Source of the DNA: Hymenobacter sp. BT559 | Lineage (GTDB): Bacteria > Bacteroidota > Bacteroidia > Cytophagales > Hymenobacteraceae | DNA length: 64,000 nucleotides | NCBI RefSeq assembly: GCF_016427535.1 | Contig: NZ_JAELXV010000003.1 | Span: 124,001-188,000, forward strand | Direction of reading: 5' to 3' | Shown here: positions 16,623-27,400 of the stretch, piece after piece | Numbering within the stretch: position 1 is the first letter of the stretch | Layout: each line of letters opens with the position of its first letter | Notes under the pieces: model-generated | The model's database searches: none | Told to the model about the DNA's origin: nothing | What the model saw: the letters and a program-made list of their open reading frames with translations, nothing else | Program-made: the position numbers and the translations under genes

Positions 16623-17624
16623 TCAAAGCCGGATGCGGAACTTGGTATCGGTGGCCCCACCGAAGAGGCCGTAGCCGCCTTGTAGGTTGGAGCGCAGGGG
16701 GGCAGGCTCGGCAAAGGGGTTACCGTTGGTGTCGTAGTAGCGCTGCATCGACTGGTAGAAGTCGTAAGTAGCGGGGGGCAGGCTACTCACGGTGATTTCA
16801 AGAAAGGCCGGCGGTGGGATATTGGGGCGCTGCGGGTCGTAGGAGCCGCTGTACGACAAGCCTACGGGATGGCTGAAGTTGAGGCGCTGGCCATTGCGCC
16901 CTTCATCGCTTACTGGCAAAATCTTGTACACATCGTTGGTGGAAGACAGGTCGAAGCGGTTTAGCTTGATGTCGGGGCCTTCGGTGTTGCGCCCGCTATT
17001 GTCTTGGTATACGTAGCCCCAGGGCCGGCCTGCCGCGTCGAATACCCGCGCATACGCCACGTAGTAATCGGTGGTGGCCGCCGCGTCGAGAATAGCGAAC
17101 GACAACTGGCCATAGTAGTCGTAAATGAAGGGGTAGGGCCCGGGTGCCACTACCTGCGGCTTGGTCACGAAGCTAGCACTGGCCGCGTCGATGGTGGCCG
17201 GGGCCGGCAGCGTCAGGGTGGCTTCGAGCGGAGCTAGACCAGGCGCGCTGGCGCGCAGGGTATAGGCCTGGCCGGGCTGCCCTACGTAGCCGCGCACCGG
17301 CAGGTAGGTGCCGTAGCGGTAGTCGAAGGGCTGGTGCGCCGAGGTGTCGGGCTTAAACTGCTCTACTACCTGCCCGCTGGCGTCGCGCAGTTCTACGGTG
17401 GCATCGAGGCGGCCCTGCAGGCGCGTGGTGGCCAGCGTGCCTAGGCTGCTGCTCACATAGGGGTTACGGTTATAGAAGTACTGGTTGTATTCGGCAGTAA
17501 TAGGCTGGTTGCTTAGTGTGTAGAGTAACGAAAGCTGCGGCGTGTGGGCTGGGGTGGGCACATTCACTACCGCTTCGCAACTGGCCAACAGGGCCAGCGA
17601 ACCTAGGAAGAGAACCTTTTTCAT
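16623..17624 (-). CDS. DUF4249 lipoprotein, partner of a TonB-dependent receptor
   Basis: A protein of 333 residues counted from ATG 17624 (MKKVLFLGSLALLASCEAVV). The lipobox LASC predicts lipid attachment to Cys15. The body is beta-rich and fits DUF4249, a Bacteroidota family usually encoded directly after a TonB-dependent receptor. Here it begins 22 bases after the end of such a receptor gene. By analogy it may be a surface substrate-binding or accessory lipoprotein; the ligand is unknown. Because the receptor is frameshifted, its job may be lost. Confidence 0.85.
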   Translation of the reverse strand: MKKVLFLGSLALLASCEAVVNVPTPAHTPQLSLLYTLSNQPITAEYNQYFYNRNPYVSSSLGTLATTRLQGRLDATVELRDASGQVVEQFKPDTSAHQPFDYRYGTYLPVRGYVGQPGQAYTLRASAPGLAPLEATLTLPAPATIDAASASFVTKPQVVAPGPYPFIYDYYGQLSFAILDAAATTDYYVAYARVFDAAGRPWGYVYQDNSGRNTEGPDIKLNRFDLSSTNDVYKILPVSDEGRNGQRLNFSHPVGLSYSGSYDPQRPNIPPPAFLEITVSSLPPATYDFYQSMQRYYDTNGNPFAEPAPLRSNLQGGYGLFGGATDTKFRIRL

Positions 17625-17645
17625 AAGCTGTACTGGCAAACCGAC

Positions 17646-20053
17646 TTAAAACTTGAAGGCCTTGCTGACCGACGGAATAATGGGAAACAGCGATACCTGC
17701 CGGTAGCTGGCGGGCTTGCTCACTACCCCGTTGTAGTTGATTAAGGAGGCCTCGTAGTAGATGTAATACGGATTTTGGCGGCTGTACACGTTGTAGATGG
17801 AGAGGCTGTTGACCACTTCGCCCCAGCGCTTTTTCTTGGTCTTGCTCAGGTCGAGGTCAAAGCGGTGGTAGGCAGCCATGCGGTAGGAGTTGCGGTCGCC
17901 GTAGTCGTCGAAAATCTGCCCCGGCCCCAGCTGGTAGCGGCTCGACGAGAGCGTGGTGGCGTTGCCGGTGCCGTACACCCAAGTGCCCGACAGTGTAAGG
18001 GTAGGGCTGAATTTATGCATGACAACCAGTGAAATATCGTGGCGCCGGTCGTACTTATAGGGGAAAATTTGCCCCCGGTTCAGCTCCGGAAAGCGGCGGT
18101 TGCTCCAAGCCAGCGTGTAGCCTAGCCAGCCGGTGGTGCGGCCGGTTTTCTTCTGCAAAAACAGCTCGCCGCCGTAGGCCCAGCCCTGCCCACTCGTGAT
18201 TTTGCTTTGCCACTCGCCATCGGTAGTGTTGAGAAAGCTCGCCCCTTCGCGGTACTCTACTAGGTTGCGCATGGGCTTGTAATACGCCTCGAAGCTGAAT
18301 TCAAACGCCTCGCCCCAGTGGTGCAGCGTGCGCGCCACACCTAGGCCAACCTGGTGCGCTACCTGCGGCTGCACCTGCGCCGTGGCCGGCACCCAGAGGT
18401 CGGTAGGCAGCCCGATGCCGCTGTTGGTGAGCAGGTGAATATACTGCGTAGTGCGGGCATAGGAGGCCTTCAGCGCCCACTCGTCGGTGAGCATGTAGCG
18501 CGCCGCCAGCCGCGGCTCCAGCGAGGGATAGAGCTTGCTATCCACGTAGAAGCTGCTTAGGCGCAGGCCACCATTCACCTTCAGGCGCGGGCTGAGGCGG
18601 TAGTCATCCTCTACGTACAGGGCACTCTCGGTACCCAGGGTGCGGCTACCCGAAACGCTCGTGCTGGCGATACCCCAATATTATCGTCCTGCACCGACGC
18701 CCCCGGCCGGAACGCGTGCCGGATAAGCTGCCCCCCAAACCGCAAGTAGTGGTTGGGTGAGGGCACGTAGTCAAAATCGGTTTTTAGCGTCCAATCCTGG
18801 ATATTCGACAGGTAGCGTAGAGTAGTATTATCATTTGTGGGCTGGCCCTGGTCCACGAAGTGATACGCGCTCGCCTGGCCCACGTCAAATTGATATTGGC
18901 TGTAGGTGAGGTGCGTGTTCATGAACAGCTTGTCATTCACCACGTGGTTCCAGCGTAGCGCCCCCGTGAGGTTGCCCCAGCCTAGGCGGCTGTTCGAGCG
19001 GCGGTAGTCATTCGGGTCTTCGTCGGCATCGCGCAGGTCAGCCGAAAATTTGTCGTAGCCCCGGTAGGCGCTCAGATACAGGCGGTCGCGTGGGCTCACC
19101 TTCCAATTGAGCTTGGCGTTGAGGTCGTAGAAATAGTACCCTAGGGAGCCCGCCTGGCCTTCCTGCTTGAGCTGCCGCTGAATGAGCGGCCGGCCTACTA
19201 CATCGAGGTAAGTGCGCCGCGCCGACACAATAAACGAAGCCACATCCTTCTTAATCGGCCCTTCTAGCGTGAAGCGCGAGGCAATGAGGCTGATGGCGCC
19301 CTCGCCGTGCAGCTCCTGCGCGTTGCCTTCCTTCATCGAAATATCGAGCACCGATGACAGCCGCCCACCGTAGCGCGCCGGAAAGCCACCCTTTATCAGT
19401 TCTACGTTGTTGAGCGCATCGGCATTAAACACCGAGAAGAAACCGAACAAATGCGAAGCATTATAGACCGGCGTGCCGTCGAGCAAAATCAGGTTTTGAT
19501 CGGGCGAGCCGCCGCGCACGTACAGGCCGCTGGTGCCTTCACCGCCGCTTTGCACGCCGGGCAGCAGCTGCAATACCTTCAGCACGTCGGTTTCGCCCAT
19601 GAGTTTGGGCAAGCTCTTAATCTGAGCGATGGGCACGTTGATGGTGCCCATGCGGGTGCTGCGCGGGCCGTGGTCGTCGGCTTGGCGGTCGCCCACCACC
19701 TCCACGCTGGCCAGCTCGTTGGCAGCGGCGGGCAGCAGAAAGTCGTGTTTGGCGCTGCTCGTGGCTGGGGCGGCCCAGCGCTGGCGTGCGTACCCTAGGT
19801 AGTTGGCCACCAGCCGCACCGAGTCGAGCCCCGCCGTGGGCACGGTCAGCGAATAGAAGCCGTAGGTATTAGTGGCGGTGCCCTGGCCAGTGCCCGCCAG
19901 TACCACTGCCACCCCAATGAGGTTCTCGCCCGTGGCCCGGTCGCGCACGTAGCCGCTGATGGTGACGCGGGCCGGTAAGCCAGGCGTTTGGCCCCACGCT
20001 ACCGCCGGGCTTACCAATAAACCCAATAGGCAGCAGCGAAGAAGTTGATTCAT
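17646..20053 (-). pseudogene. TonB-dependent receptor, interrupted by a single frameshift
   Basis: Two adjoining frames make one receptor of about 800 residues. The first (from ATG 20053) has a signal peptide, a carboxypeptidase-regulatory-like domain (VTISGYVRDRATGENLIGV), and a typical plug with LKVLQLLPGVQSG and VRGGSPDQNLILLDG, then early barrel strands. The second runs through the rest of the barrel and ends in SVSKAFKF. The reading frame changes at about 18673-18676, in a run of four C (G on the coding strand); one base appears missing there. Past that point the other frame reads GSRTLGTESALYVEDDYRL, as a barrel should. A real mutation, phase variation or a sequencing error could explain it. 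Confidence 0.85.
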
Positions 20054-20241
20054 AAGCAAAAAACAGGAAGAGCAGGCGGCGCACGTTTGGGAGTACCAAA
20101 GTAGGCTCTAGGTTGCAGCTTCTGTGTTTTAGATGAATAAATCCTCCCCAACCGCCCCCACGCCCTGGCCCTTACCCTTGGCCAGCCTGCCGAAGGCGGG
20201 CGCCTCCGTTAAATCTTAAAAATCTGTTTCAATCTGCGGTC

Positions 20242-20249
20242 TAACTTTG
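20242..20249 (+). promoter_or_regulatory. Bacteroidota-type -7 promoter box TAACTTTG for glyQS
   Basis: TAACTTTG fits TAnnTTTG and ends only 6 bases before the ATG at 20256. Transcription would start at or almost at the start codon, giving a leaderless or nearly leaderless mRNA. Confidence 0.5.
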
Positions 20250-20255
20250 CTGCTT

Positions 20256-21767
20256 ATGAGCAAGCCCACTACGCCCGCAGAAAGCGCCCAATTAAAAGAT
20301 ATTGTGGCCCACGCCAAGGAATACGGCTTCGTGTTCCAGTCTTCCGAAATCTATGATGGCCTGGCCGCCGTGTACGACTACGGCCCCAATGGCGTAGAGC
20401 TGAAGAATAATTTGAAACGGCTGTGGTGGGAGGCCATGACCCAACTGCACGGCAATGTGGTCGGTATCGACGCGGCCATTTTCATGGAGCCCCGCACCTG
20501 GGAGGCCAGCGGCCACGTGGCGGGCTTCAACGACCCGCTCATCGACAACCTCGACAGCAAAAAGCGCTACCGCGCCGACGTGCTCGTGGAGGAGAAAGCT
20601 GCCGAGTATGAAAAGGCAGGCGACCCCGCCCGCGGCGCAGCCCTCACTGCCGAGCTTGGCCGCTTGCTAACCGAGAATGACCTAGCCGGCGTGAAGCAGC
20701 TCATCATTGATGAAAAAATAACCTGCCCTATCTCTGGCACCGCCAAGTGGACCGATGTGCGTCAGTTCAACCTGATGTTCTCGACCCAAGGCTCGGCCGT
20801 AGATTCGGATGCGCCGCCCGTGTACCTGCGTCCCGAAACGGCCCAGGGCATTTTCGTGAACTTCCTGAACGTGCAGAAGTCGGCCCGGATGAAAATTCCG
20901 TTCGGCATCGCTCAAATCGGTAAAGCGTTCCGCAACGAGATTGTGGCTCGCCAGTTCATTTTCCGGATGCGCGAGTTTGAGCAGATGGAGATGCAATTCT
21001 TCGTGCGCCCTGGCACCGAAGGCGAGTGGTACGACACCTGGAAGGCCGCCCGCCGTCGCTTCCATGAGGCCCTAGGGCTGCCAGCCGAGAAGCTGCGCTT
21101 CCACGACCACGACAAGCTGGCGCACTACGCCAAGGCAGCCGTGGACATCGAGTTTGAATTCCCCTTCGGCTTCAAAGAAATTGAGGGCATCCACTCGCGC
21201 TCGGACTTCGACCTGACCCAGCACCAGAACCTGAGCCGCAAGAAGCAGCAGTACTTCGACAACGACCTAGACCCCGCCACCGGCAAGCCCTACGGCAACT
21301 ACGTGCCCTACGTAGTTGAGACCTCAGTAGGTGCCGACCGCCTGTTCCTGGCTACCATCTGCCAGGCTTTCCAGGAGGAAACCATTACAGAAGGGGAAGG
21401 CGAAGCCCAAACCACCAAGCAGCGCACGTTCCTGAAGCTGCACCCGGCGGTGGCGCCCATCAAGGCGGCCATTTTCCCGCTGGTGCGCAAGGACGGCATG
21501 CCCGAAAAAGCGCAGGAAATTTTCGACAGCCTACGGTTTGATTTCCGCCTCGTAATCGAAGACAAAGACGCCATCGGTAAGCGCTATACCCGCCAGGACC
21601 TTATCGGAACGCCTTTTTGTATAGTGGTGGATGGCCAAACGCTGGAGGATGACACCGTGACAGTGCGCGACCGCGACACCCGCGAGCAAACCCGCATGCC
21701 CATCAGCGCGTTGCGGGGGTACATTGGCGAGGCTGTGAGCTTCCGCCGCGTATTCGAAAAACTGTAG
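20256..21767 (+). CDS. glyQS: Glycine--tRNA ligase, alpha2 dimer type
   Basis: A class II synthetase of 503 residues from ATG 20256 (MSKPTTPAES). It is of the single-chain alpha2 type, not the alpha/beta type. The N-terminal GFVFQSSEIYDGLAAVYDYGPNG is diagnostic of that group. Motif 2 reads IGKAFRNEI...FRMREFEQMEMQFF (about residues 225-250). The C-terminal anticodon-binding domain is near 410-503. An insertion of about 60 residues at about 110-170 is normal for the family. It stands alone behind a TAACTTTG promoter box and precedes the MMPL gene by 55 bases. Confidence 0.96.
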   Translation: MSKPTTPAESAQLKDIVAHAKEYGFVFQSSEIYDGLAAVYDYGPNGVELKNNLKRLWWEAMTQLHGNVVGIDAAIFMEPRTWEASGHVAGFNDPLIDNLDSKKRYRADVLVEEKAAEYEKAGDPARGAALTAELGRLLTENDLAGVKQLIIDEKITCPISGTAKWTDVRQFNLMFSTQGSAVDSDAPPVYLRPETAQGIFVNFLNVQKSARMKIPFGIAQIGKAFRNEIVARQFIFRMREFEQMEMQFFVRPGTEGEWYDTWKAARRRFHEALGLPAEKLRFHDHDKLAHYAKAAVDIEFEFPFGFKEIEGIHSRSDFDLTQHQNLSRKKQQYFDNDLDPATGKPYGNYVPYVVETSVGADRLFLATICQAFQEETITEGEGEAQTTKQRTFLKLHPAVAPIKAAIFPLVRKDGMPEKAQEIFDSLRFDFRLVIEDKDAIGKRYTRQDLIGTPFCIVVDGQTLEDDTVTVRDRDTREQTRMPISALRGYIGEAVSFRRVFEKL

Positions 21768-21822
21768 ACCTGGCTCAAGTACGACCCGAAGAGGGCGGTA
21801 TGAACCAACAATTTGTAAGCCT

Positions 21823-24309
21823 ATGTGGGGACATATCGCCCTCTTTATCATCAAGTACCGGCAGTGGTTGCTGGGCCTGATTGCCATTTTCACTGTCACC
21901 ATGGCCTGGTTTGCCAAGGACGTGGAGATGACCTACGATTTTGCCCAGGTGGTGAGCCCGAAGGACCCCGACATGGTGTACTTCCAGCAGTTCAAAAAAA
22001 CCTTTGGCGAGGATGGCAACATCCTCGTCCTAGGTATGCAGGACAGCTCGGTGTACCAGCTTGGCAAGTTCAACCAACTGCACCAACTGACCGACACCTT
22101 GGCCAAGGTGGAGGGCGTGAGCGGCGTGCTCGGCATTCCGCGCCTCATCCAGATTGAGAAGGACACCGTGAACTCGAAGTTCGTGACGTCGCCCATCTTC
22201 AAGTCGGCCCCGCGCTCACAGCGCGAGTTGGATTCACTGATGCGGGTGGTCAACAACATCGAGTTTTACAAAGGCCAGATTATCGCCCCGCGCAGTGGCG
22301 CCACGCTGCTGGCCGTGACCCTCGACCCCAAGTACCTCAACTCGAACCGCCGCCAGGCCGTGATGAACAACATCTTGGGCCACGCCGAGCGGTTTGAGAA
22401 GACGACCGGCATCAAGATGCACTACGCGGGCTTGCCCTACGTGCGCTCTACGATGACGAGCAAGGTGGCCGGCGAGATGAAGTTCTTCGCCATGCTGGTA
22501 GTAGTGGTGATGGGTATCACGCTGTTCATGTTCTTCCGCACGTGGTCGGCGGTCGTGTTTCCACTGCTAGTGGTGGTGTGCGTGATGATATGCTGCGTGG
22601 GTAGCATCGTGCTCCTAGGGTATAAAATCAACCTGCTGACGGGCCTAATACCTAGTATTCTGGTGGTTATCGGGGTGCCGAACTGTACGTACCTGCTCTC
22701 GCGCTACCACTACGACTACCGCAAATCGGGCAACCAGATACTGGCCATGACGCGGGTAATCCGCAAAATTGGCCTCATCACGCTGATGAACAACCTCACC
22801 ACGGCCATCGGCTTCGTGGTGTTCACGTTCACCGATATTGCCATTCTCTACCAGTTTGGCATGGTGGCGACGATTAACATTTTCATCGCCTTCGCTATCA
22901 GCTTCATTATGATTCCGGCGGTGTTTACCTACCTGCCGCCGCCCACCGAGAAGCAGCTCGAACACCTCGATTCGAAGCCCCTGCTGGGCATCATTCACTT
23001 CCTCGACCACGTGGTGCTGCACCGCCGCGGCACGGTGTATCTGGCGGCCCTAGGGCTGCTGGTGATAGCGGGCATCGGCATTCGCAAGATTGAAGCTGTG
23101 TCGTACATGGTCGATGACCTGCCCAAATCGAGCACCGTAAATACCGACCTAGAGTTCTTCCAGTCGCACTTTAGCGGTGTGATGCCACTCGAATTTGTGG
23201 TGGATACAGGTAAGCCCAAGGGCCTGCTCAAGCTACCCAATTTGCAGAAAATCGACCAGTTTGAGAACTTCCTGCGGGCCCAGCCCGAGCTGTCGCCGCC
23301 CATCAGCATGGTCACGTTTATTAAGGCTGCGACCCAGGCTTTTTATAATGGGGAGCCAGATTTTTACCGCCTGCCCAACAACGACGACAAGAACTTTATC
23401 CTGAGCTACCTGGCCAATTCGCAAGGTGGCGCCACCACCAACGTCCCCGACTCGACCAAGACCACCGTGGCCCAGGGCACGGCTGGGGCGTCGATGAACA
23501 AGCTGCTCAACAGCTTCGTGGACAAGAACTCACAGAAGGCTCGCATCAGCCTCAAAATCGCCGACGTGGGCTCGCATAAGCTGGATACGCTGGTGGCCCG
23601 CCGCATTGAGCCGGCCATGGAGCGCATCTTCGCCAAATCGGGCATGACGGTGCGCCGCACGGGCACCACGGTTATTTTCACAAAGGGCAACGAATATGTA
23701 ATTGGCACCCTGCGTGAGAGCCTGATGTGGGCCTTTGGGCTGGTGGCGGTGGTAGTGCTGCTGCTGTTTCGCTCGGTGCGCACCATCTTCTACGCGCTCG
23801 TTCCTAACATCTTTACGCTAGCCCTTACGGCTGGTATCATGGGGTATTTTGGTATTGCGCTCAAGCCCGCTACGGCGCTCATCTTCGTGATTGCCCTAGG
23901 TATCGACGGCGACAACTCCATTCACCTGCTGGCCAAGTTTAGGCAGGAGATGGCGATGGCCGGCCGCACCGTAACGGAGGCTATTACTAACACGATGGTG
24001 GAAGCTGGTACGAGCATGATTTACACCAGCATCGTGCTGTTTCTGGGTTTCAGCATATTCGCCTTCAGCGAGTTTGGTGGTACCAAGGCCCTAGGTGTGC
24101 TGATGGGGGCCTCGCTGCTCATAACCAACTTCTCGAACCTCGTGCTGCTACCCACGCTGCTCGTAACCTTCGAGCACGGCAAGGATGAGAAAATCCCCGG
24201 CAACGCGCCTATTCGCCACTACGACGATAGCTACCACGAGGAAGACGACGACATAGACCAGAACCTGCAACGCCTGAGCGTGGAGCAGACCAAGGCTAAA
24301 ACTGTTTGA
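21823..24309 (+). CDS. RND/MMPL superfamily transporter
   Basis: An inner-membrane protein of 828 residues of the MMPL/HAE3 type, with two repeats. Each repeat has one membrane helix, a large periplasmic loop, then a bundle of five helices. The first helix is at about residues 12-30, the first bundle at about 220-370, a start of the second half near 400, and the last bundle at about 630-795. The GxxxD-type patch LGIDGDNSIHLLAKF (about 690) is typical. Such proteins export lipids, hopanoids or hydrophobic compounds using proton flow. No membrane-fusion or TolC partner is adjacent. The C-terminal tail is acidic. Confidence 0.88.
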   Translation: MWGHIALFIIKYRQWLLGLIAIFTVTMAWFAKDVEMTYDFAQVVSPKDPDMVYFQQFKKTFGEDGNILVLGMQDSSVYQLGKFNQLHQLTDTLAKVEGVSGVLGIPRLIQIEKDTVNSKFVTSPIFKSAPRSQRELDSLMRVVNNIEFYKGQIIAPRSGATLLAVTLDPKYLNSNRRQAVMNNILGHAERFEKTTGIKMHYAGLPYVRSTMTSKVAGEMKFFAMLVVVVMGITLFMFFRTWSAVVFPLLVVVCVMICCVGSIVLLGYKINLLTGLIPSILVVIGVPNCTYLLSRYHYDYRKSGNQILAMTRVIRKIGLITLMNNLTTAIGFVVFTFTDIAILYQFGMVATINIFIAFAISFIMIPAVFTYLPPPTEKQLEHLDSKPLLGIIHFLDHVVLHRRGTVYLAALGLLVIAGIGIRKIEAVSYMVDDLPKSSTVNTDLEFFQSHFSGVMPLEFVVDTGKPKGLLKLPNLQKIDQFENFLRAQPELSPPISMVTFIKAATQAFYNGEPDFYRLPNNDDKNFILSYLANSQGGATTNVPDSTKTTVAQGTAGASMNKLLNSFVDKNSQKARISLKIADVGSHKLDTLVARRIEPAMERIFAKSGMTVRRTGTTVIFTKGNEYVIGTLRESLMWAFGLVAVVVLLLFRSVRTIFYALVPNIFTLALTAGIMGYFGIALKPATALIFVIALGIDGDNSIHLLAKFRQEMAMAGRTVTEAITNTMVEAGTSMIYTSIVLFLGFSIFAFSEFGGTKALGVLMGASLLITNFSNLVLLPTLLVTFEHGKDEKIPGNAPIRHYDDSYHEEDDDIDQNLQRLSVEQTKAKTV

Positions 24310-24330
24310 TTAATTGCGATTTAAATTAAT

Positions 24331-24417
24331 CTGCCATGCTGCGCTTACCAAGCATCTTATCGCGCCAGAACGAGTCGTTCGGTAGTAAGAAGATGCCTCG
24401 CAAGCGCAGCATGACAG
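24331..24417. repeat. Palindromic intergenic repeat, second type
   Basis: CTGCCATGCTGCGCTT (24331-24346) pairs with AAGCGCAGCATGACAG (24402-24417) with one mismatch. The inner AAGCATCTTA also pairs roughly with TAAGAAGATGCCT. It fills the gap between the MMPL gene and ileS. Like the 5657-5739 element it resembles dispersed MITE-like palindromes of Bacteroidota, but with a different sequence. Confidence 0.6.
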
Positions 24418-24428
24418 ACTGTTAAGAA

Positions 24429-27400
24429 ATGACTTACCCCGAATACAAGCAGCCGCTCGACTACGCCAAGCTCGCCAACGATGTGCGCGCCGGCTGGGAC
24501 GCCAACGGCATCTTTGAGAAGAGCGTGAGCAGCCGCGAGGGCCAGCCCACGTTCGTGTTTTATGAGGGCCCGCCCTCGGCCAACGGCCAGCCCGGCATTC
24601 ACCACGTGATGGCGCGGGCGGTGAAGGATATCTTCTGCCGCTACCAGACGCAGCTCGGCAAGCAGGTACCCCGCAAAGGTGGCTGGGACACCCACGGCCT
24701 GCCCATTGAGCTGCAAGTAGAGAAGGAGCTAGGTATCACCAAGGAAGATATCGGCCACAAAATCAGCGTAGAAGATTACAACCAGCGCTGCCGCGAAACC
24801 GTGATGCGCTTCAAGGCGCAGTGGGACGACCTAACCCAGCAGATGGGCTACTGGGTGGACCTAGACAACCCTTACATCACCTTTGAGCCCGATTATATCG
24901 AGAGCTGCTGGGCCCTGCTCAAGAAGCTCTATGACAAGGGCTTCTTATACAAAGGGTACACCATCCAGCCGTACTCGCCGGCTGCCGGCACCGGCCTCAG
25001 CTCGCACGAGCTGAACCAACCCGGCACGTACAAAGACGTGAAGGACACGACCATCGTGGCGCAATTTAAGGTGGTGCGCGATGAGGTATCGGAGAAGCTG
25101 TTTGCCGGTGGGGGCAAAGGAAATACCTACATCCTAGCCTGGACGACTACGCCCTGGACGCTGCCTGCTAACACCGGTCTAGCGGTAGGGAAGAACATTC
25201 CTTATGTGCTGGTTTCGACCTTCAATCCGTACACCGCCGCGCCTATCCGGGTGGTGTTGGCGAAGGCATTGGTGAGTAAATATTTCTCCGAGAAGGGTGC
25301 GGCTGCTCCCTTTGAGGGCTATGCCGAAGGCGATAAAAAGGTGTTGCCTTGGCGCATCGAAGCCGAGTTTACGGGCGCTGATTTGGTAAGTATTCACTAC
25401 GAGCGTCTGTTCGGTATCGAAGCCGGCTTCCCGCACTTTGAGGGGGAGGAAAATGCGTTCCGCGTTATCCCCGGCGACTTCGTGACCACGGAAGACGGTA
25501 CGGGTATCGTGCACATCTCGCCCACGTTTGGCGCCGACGACTTCCGGGTAGCACAACTCAACGGCATCCCCGCCCTGATGGTGGCCGACGACCAAGGCAA
25601 GCTAGGGCCGGTAGTAGACCGCACGGGTCGCTACGTGGCTGAAATGGGCGAGTTTGGCGGACGCTGGGTGAAGAACTACGACGGCCACGACCAGAGCGGC
25701 GCCGACTATAAAACGCTGGACGAGAGCATCGCCATTCGGATGCGGACTAACGGCACGGCCTTCAAAACCGAGAAGTACGAGCACACCTATCCGCACTGCT
25801 GGCGCACCGACAAGCCGGTGCTGTACTACCCGCTCGACTCGTGGTTTATCAAGACCACGGCCGTGAAGGACCGCCTAATCGAGCTCAACAAAACCATCAA
25901 CTGGAAGCCCGAAAGCACCGGCACCGGCCGCTTCGGCAACTGGCTCGAAAACCTGGTAGACTGGAACCTCAGCCGCTCGCGCTACTGGGGCACGCCGCTA
26001 CCCATCTGGCGTACCCAGGACCGCACTGAGGAAATCTGCATCGGCAGCGTAGCCGAGCTAAAGGCGGAGATTGACAAGGCCGTAGCGGCCGAAATCATGA
26101 CCCACAACCCCTACGCCAACGGCGAAAAAATCGACCTGCACCGCCCCTATGTAGACGATATTTTCCTCGTTTCGCCCAGCGGCCAGCCCATGTACCGCGA
26201 GCCCGACCTCATCGACGTGTGGTTTGACTCGGGCGCGGTACCGTATGCGCAGTGGCACTATCCATTTGAAAACCAAGAAGTTTTCAAAAAGAACTTCCCC
26301 GCCGATTTCATCGCCGAAGGCGTAGACCAAACGCGCGGCTGGTTCTTCACGCTGCACGCGCTGGCCGTGATGCTGGAAGACTCGGTGGCGTTCAAAAACG
26401 TGATTGCCAATGGCTTGGTGCTGGACAAGAACGGCAACAAGATGAGCAAGCGCTTAGGTAACGCCGTGGACCCGTTTGCGACCATTGCGCAGTACGGCCC
26501 CGATGCTACCCGCTGGTACATGATTTCAAACGCCCCACCATGGGATAACCTCAAGTTTGACCAGGCGGGGATTACGGAGGTGCAGCGCCGCTTCTTCGGC
26601 ACGCTGTTCAACACGTACTCGTTCTTCGCGCTCTACGCCAACCTCGACGGCTTCCAGGTCGGCGCTAGCTCCGTGCCAGTGGCCGAGCGCACCGAGCTCG
26701 ACCGCTGGATTCTGAGCAAGTTGCAGAGCCTGTTGGCCGAGGTACGCGGCCACTACGATAGCTACGACCCCACGAAAGCTGCCCGCGCCGTGCAGGATTT
26801 CGTGACCGACCAGCTCTCCAACTGGTACGTGCGCCTCTCGCGCCGCCGCTTCTGGAAAGGCGAGCTAACGACCGATAAGCAAGCCGCTTACGAGACGCTG
26901 CACGAGTGCCTCAGCACCGTAGCGCAGCTCATGGCGCCCATCGCGCCGTTCTTCGCCGACTGGCTCTACGGTAACCTGACTAAAGGCCAGGAAGCCGCTG
27001 AATCAGTACACTTGACCTACCTGGCCGAGGCTGATACGTCGCTCATCGACAAGGCTTTGGAAGAGCGGATGGAGCTGGCCCAGCGCATTAGCTCGCTTAC
27101 GCACTCACTGCGCAAGAAGTCGGTGCTAAAGGTGCGCCAGCCCTTGCAGCGCATTCTGGTGCCGGTGCTTAATGACACCACCAAGGAGCAGGTTGGCAAG
27201 GTCGAAGACCTGATTTGCGCCGAGGTAAACGTGAAGCACGTGGAGTTTTTGGACGACACAAGTGGCGTGCTGGTGAAGTCAGTGAAGCCCAATTTTAAGC
27301 GCCTAGGTCAAGTCTACGGCCCGCGTTTGAAGGCTGTGGGTGCCCGCATCCAAACGCTGAACAGCGACGAGCTGAGCCAGCTTGAAAAGCAAGGCGAGCT

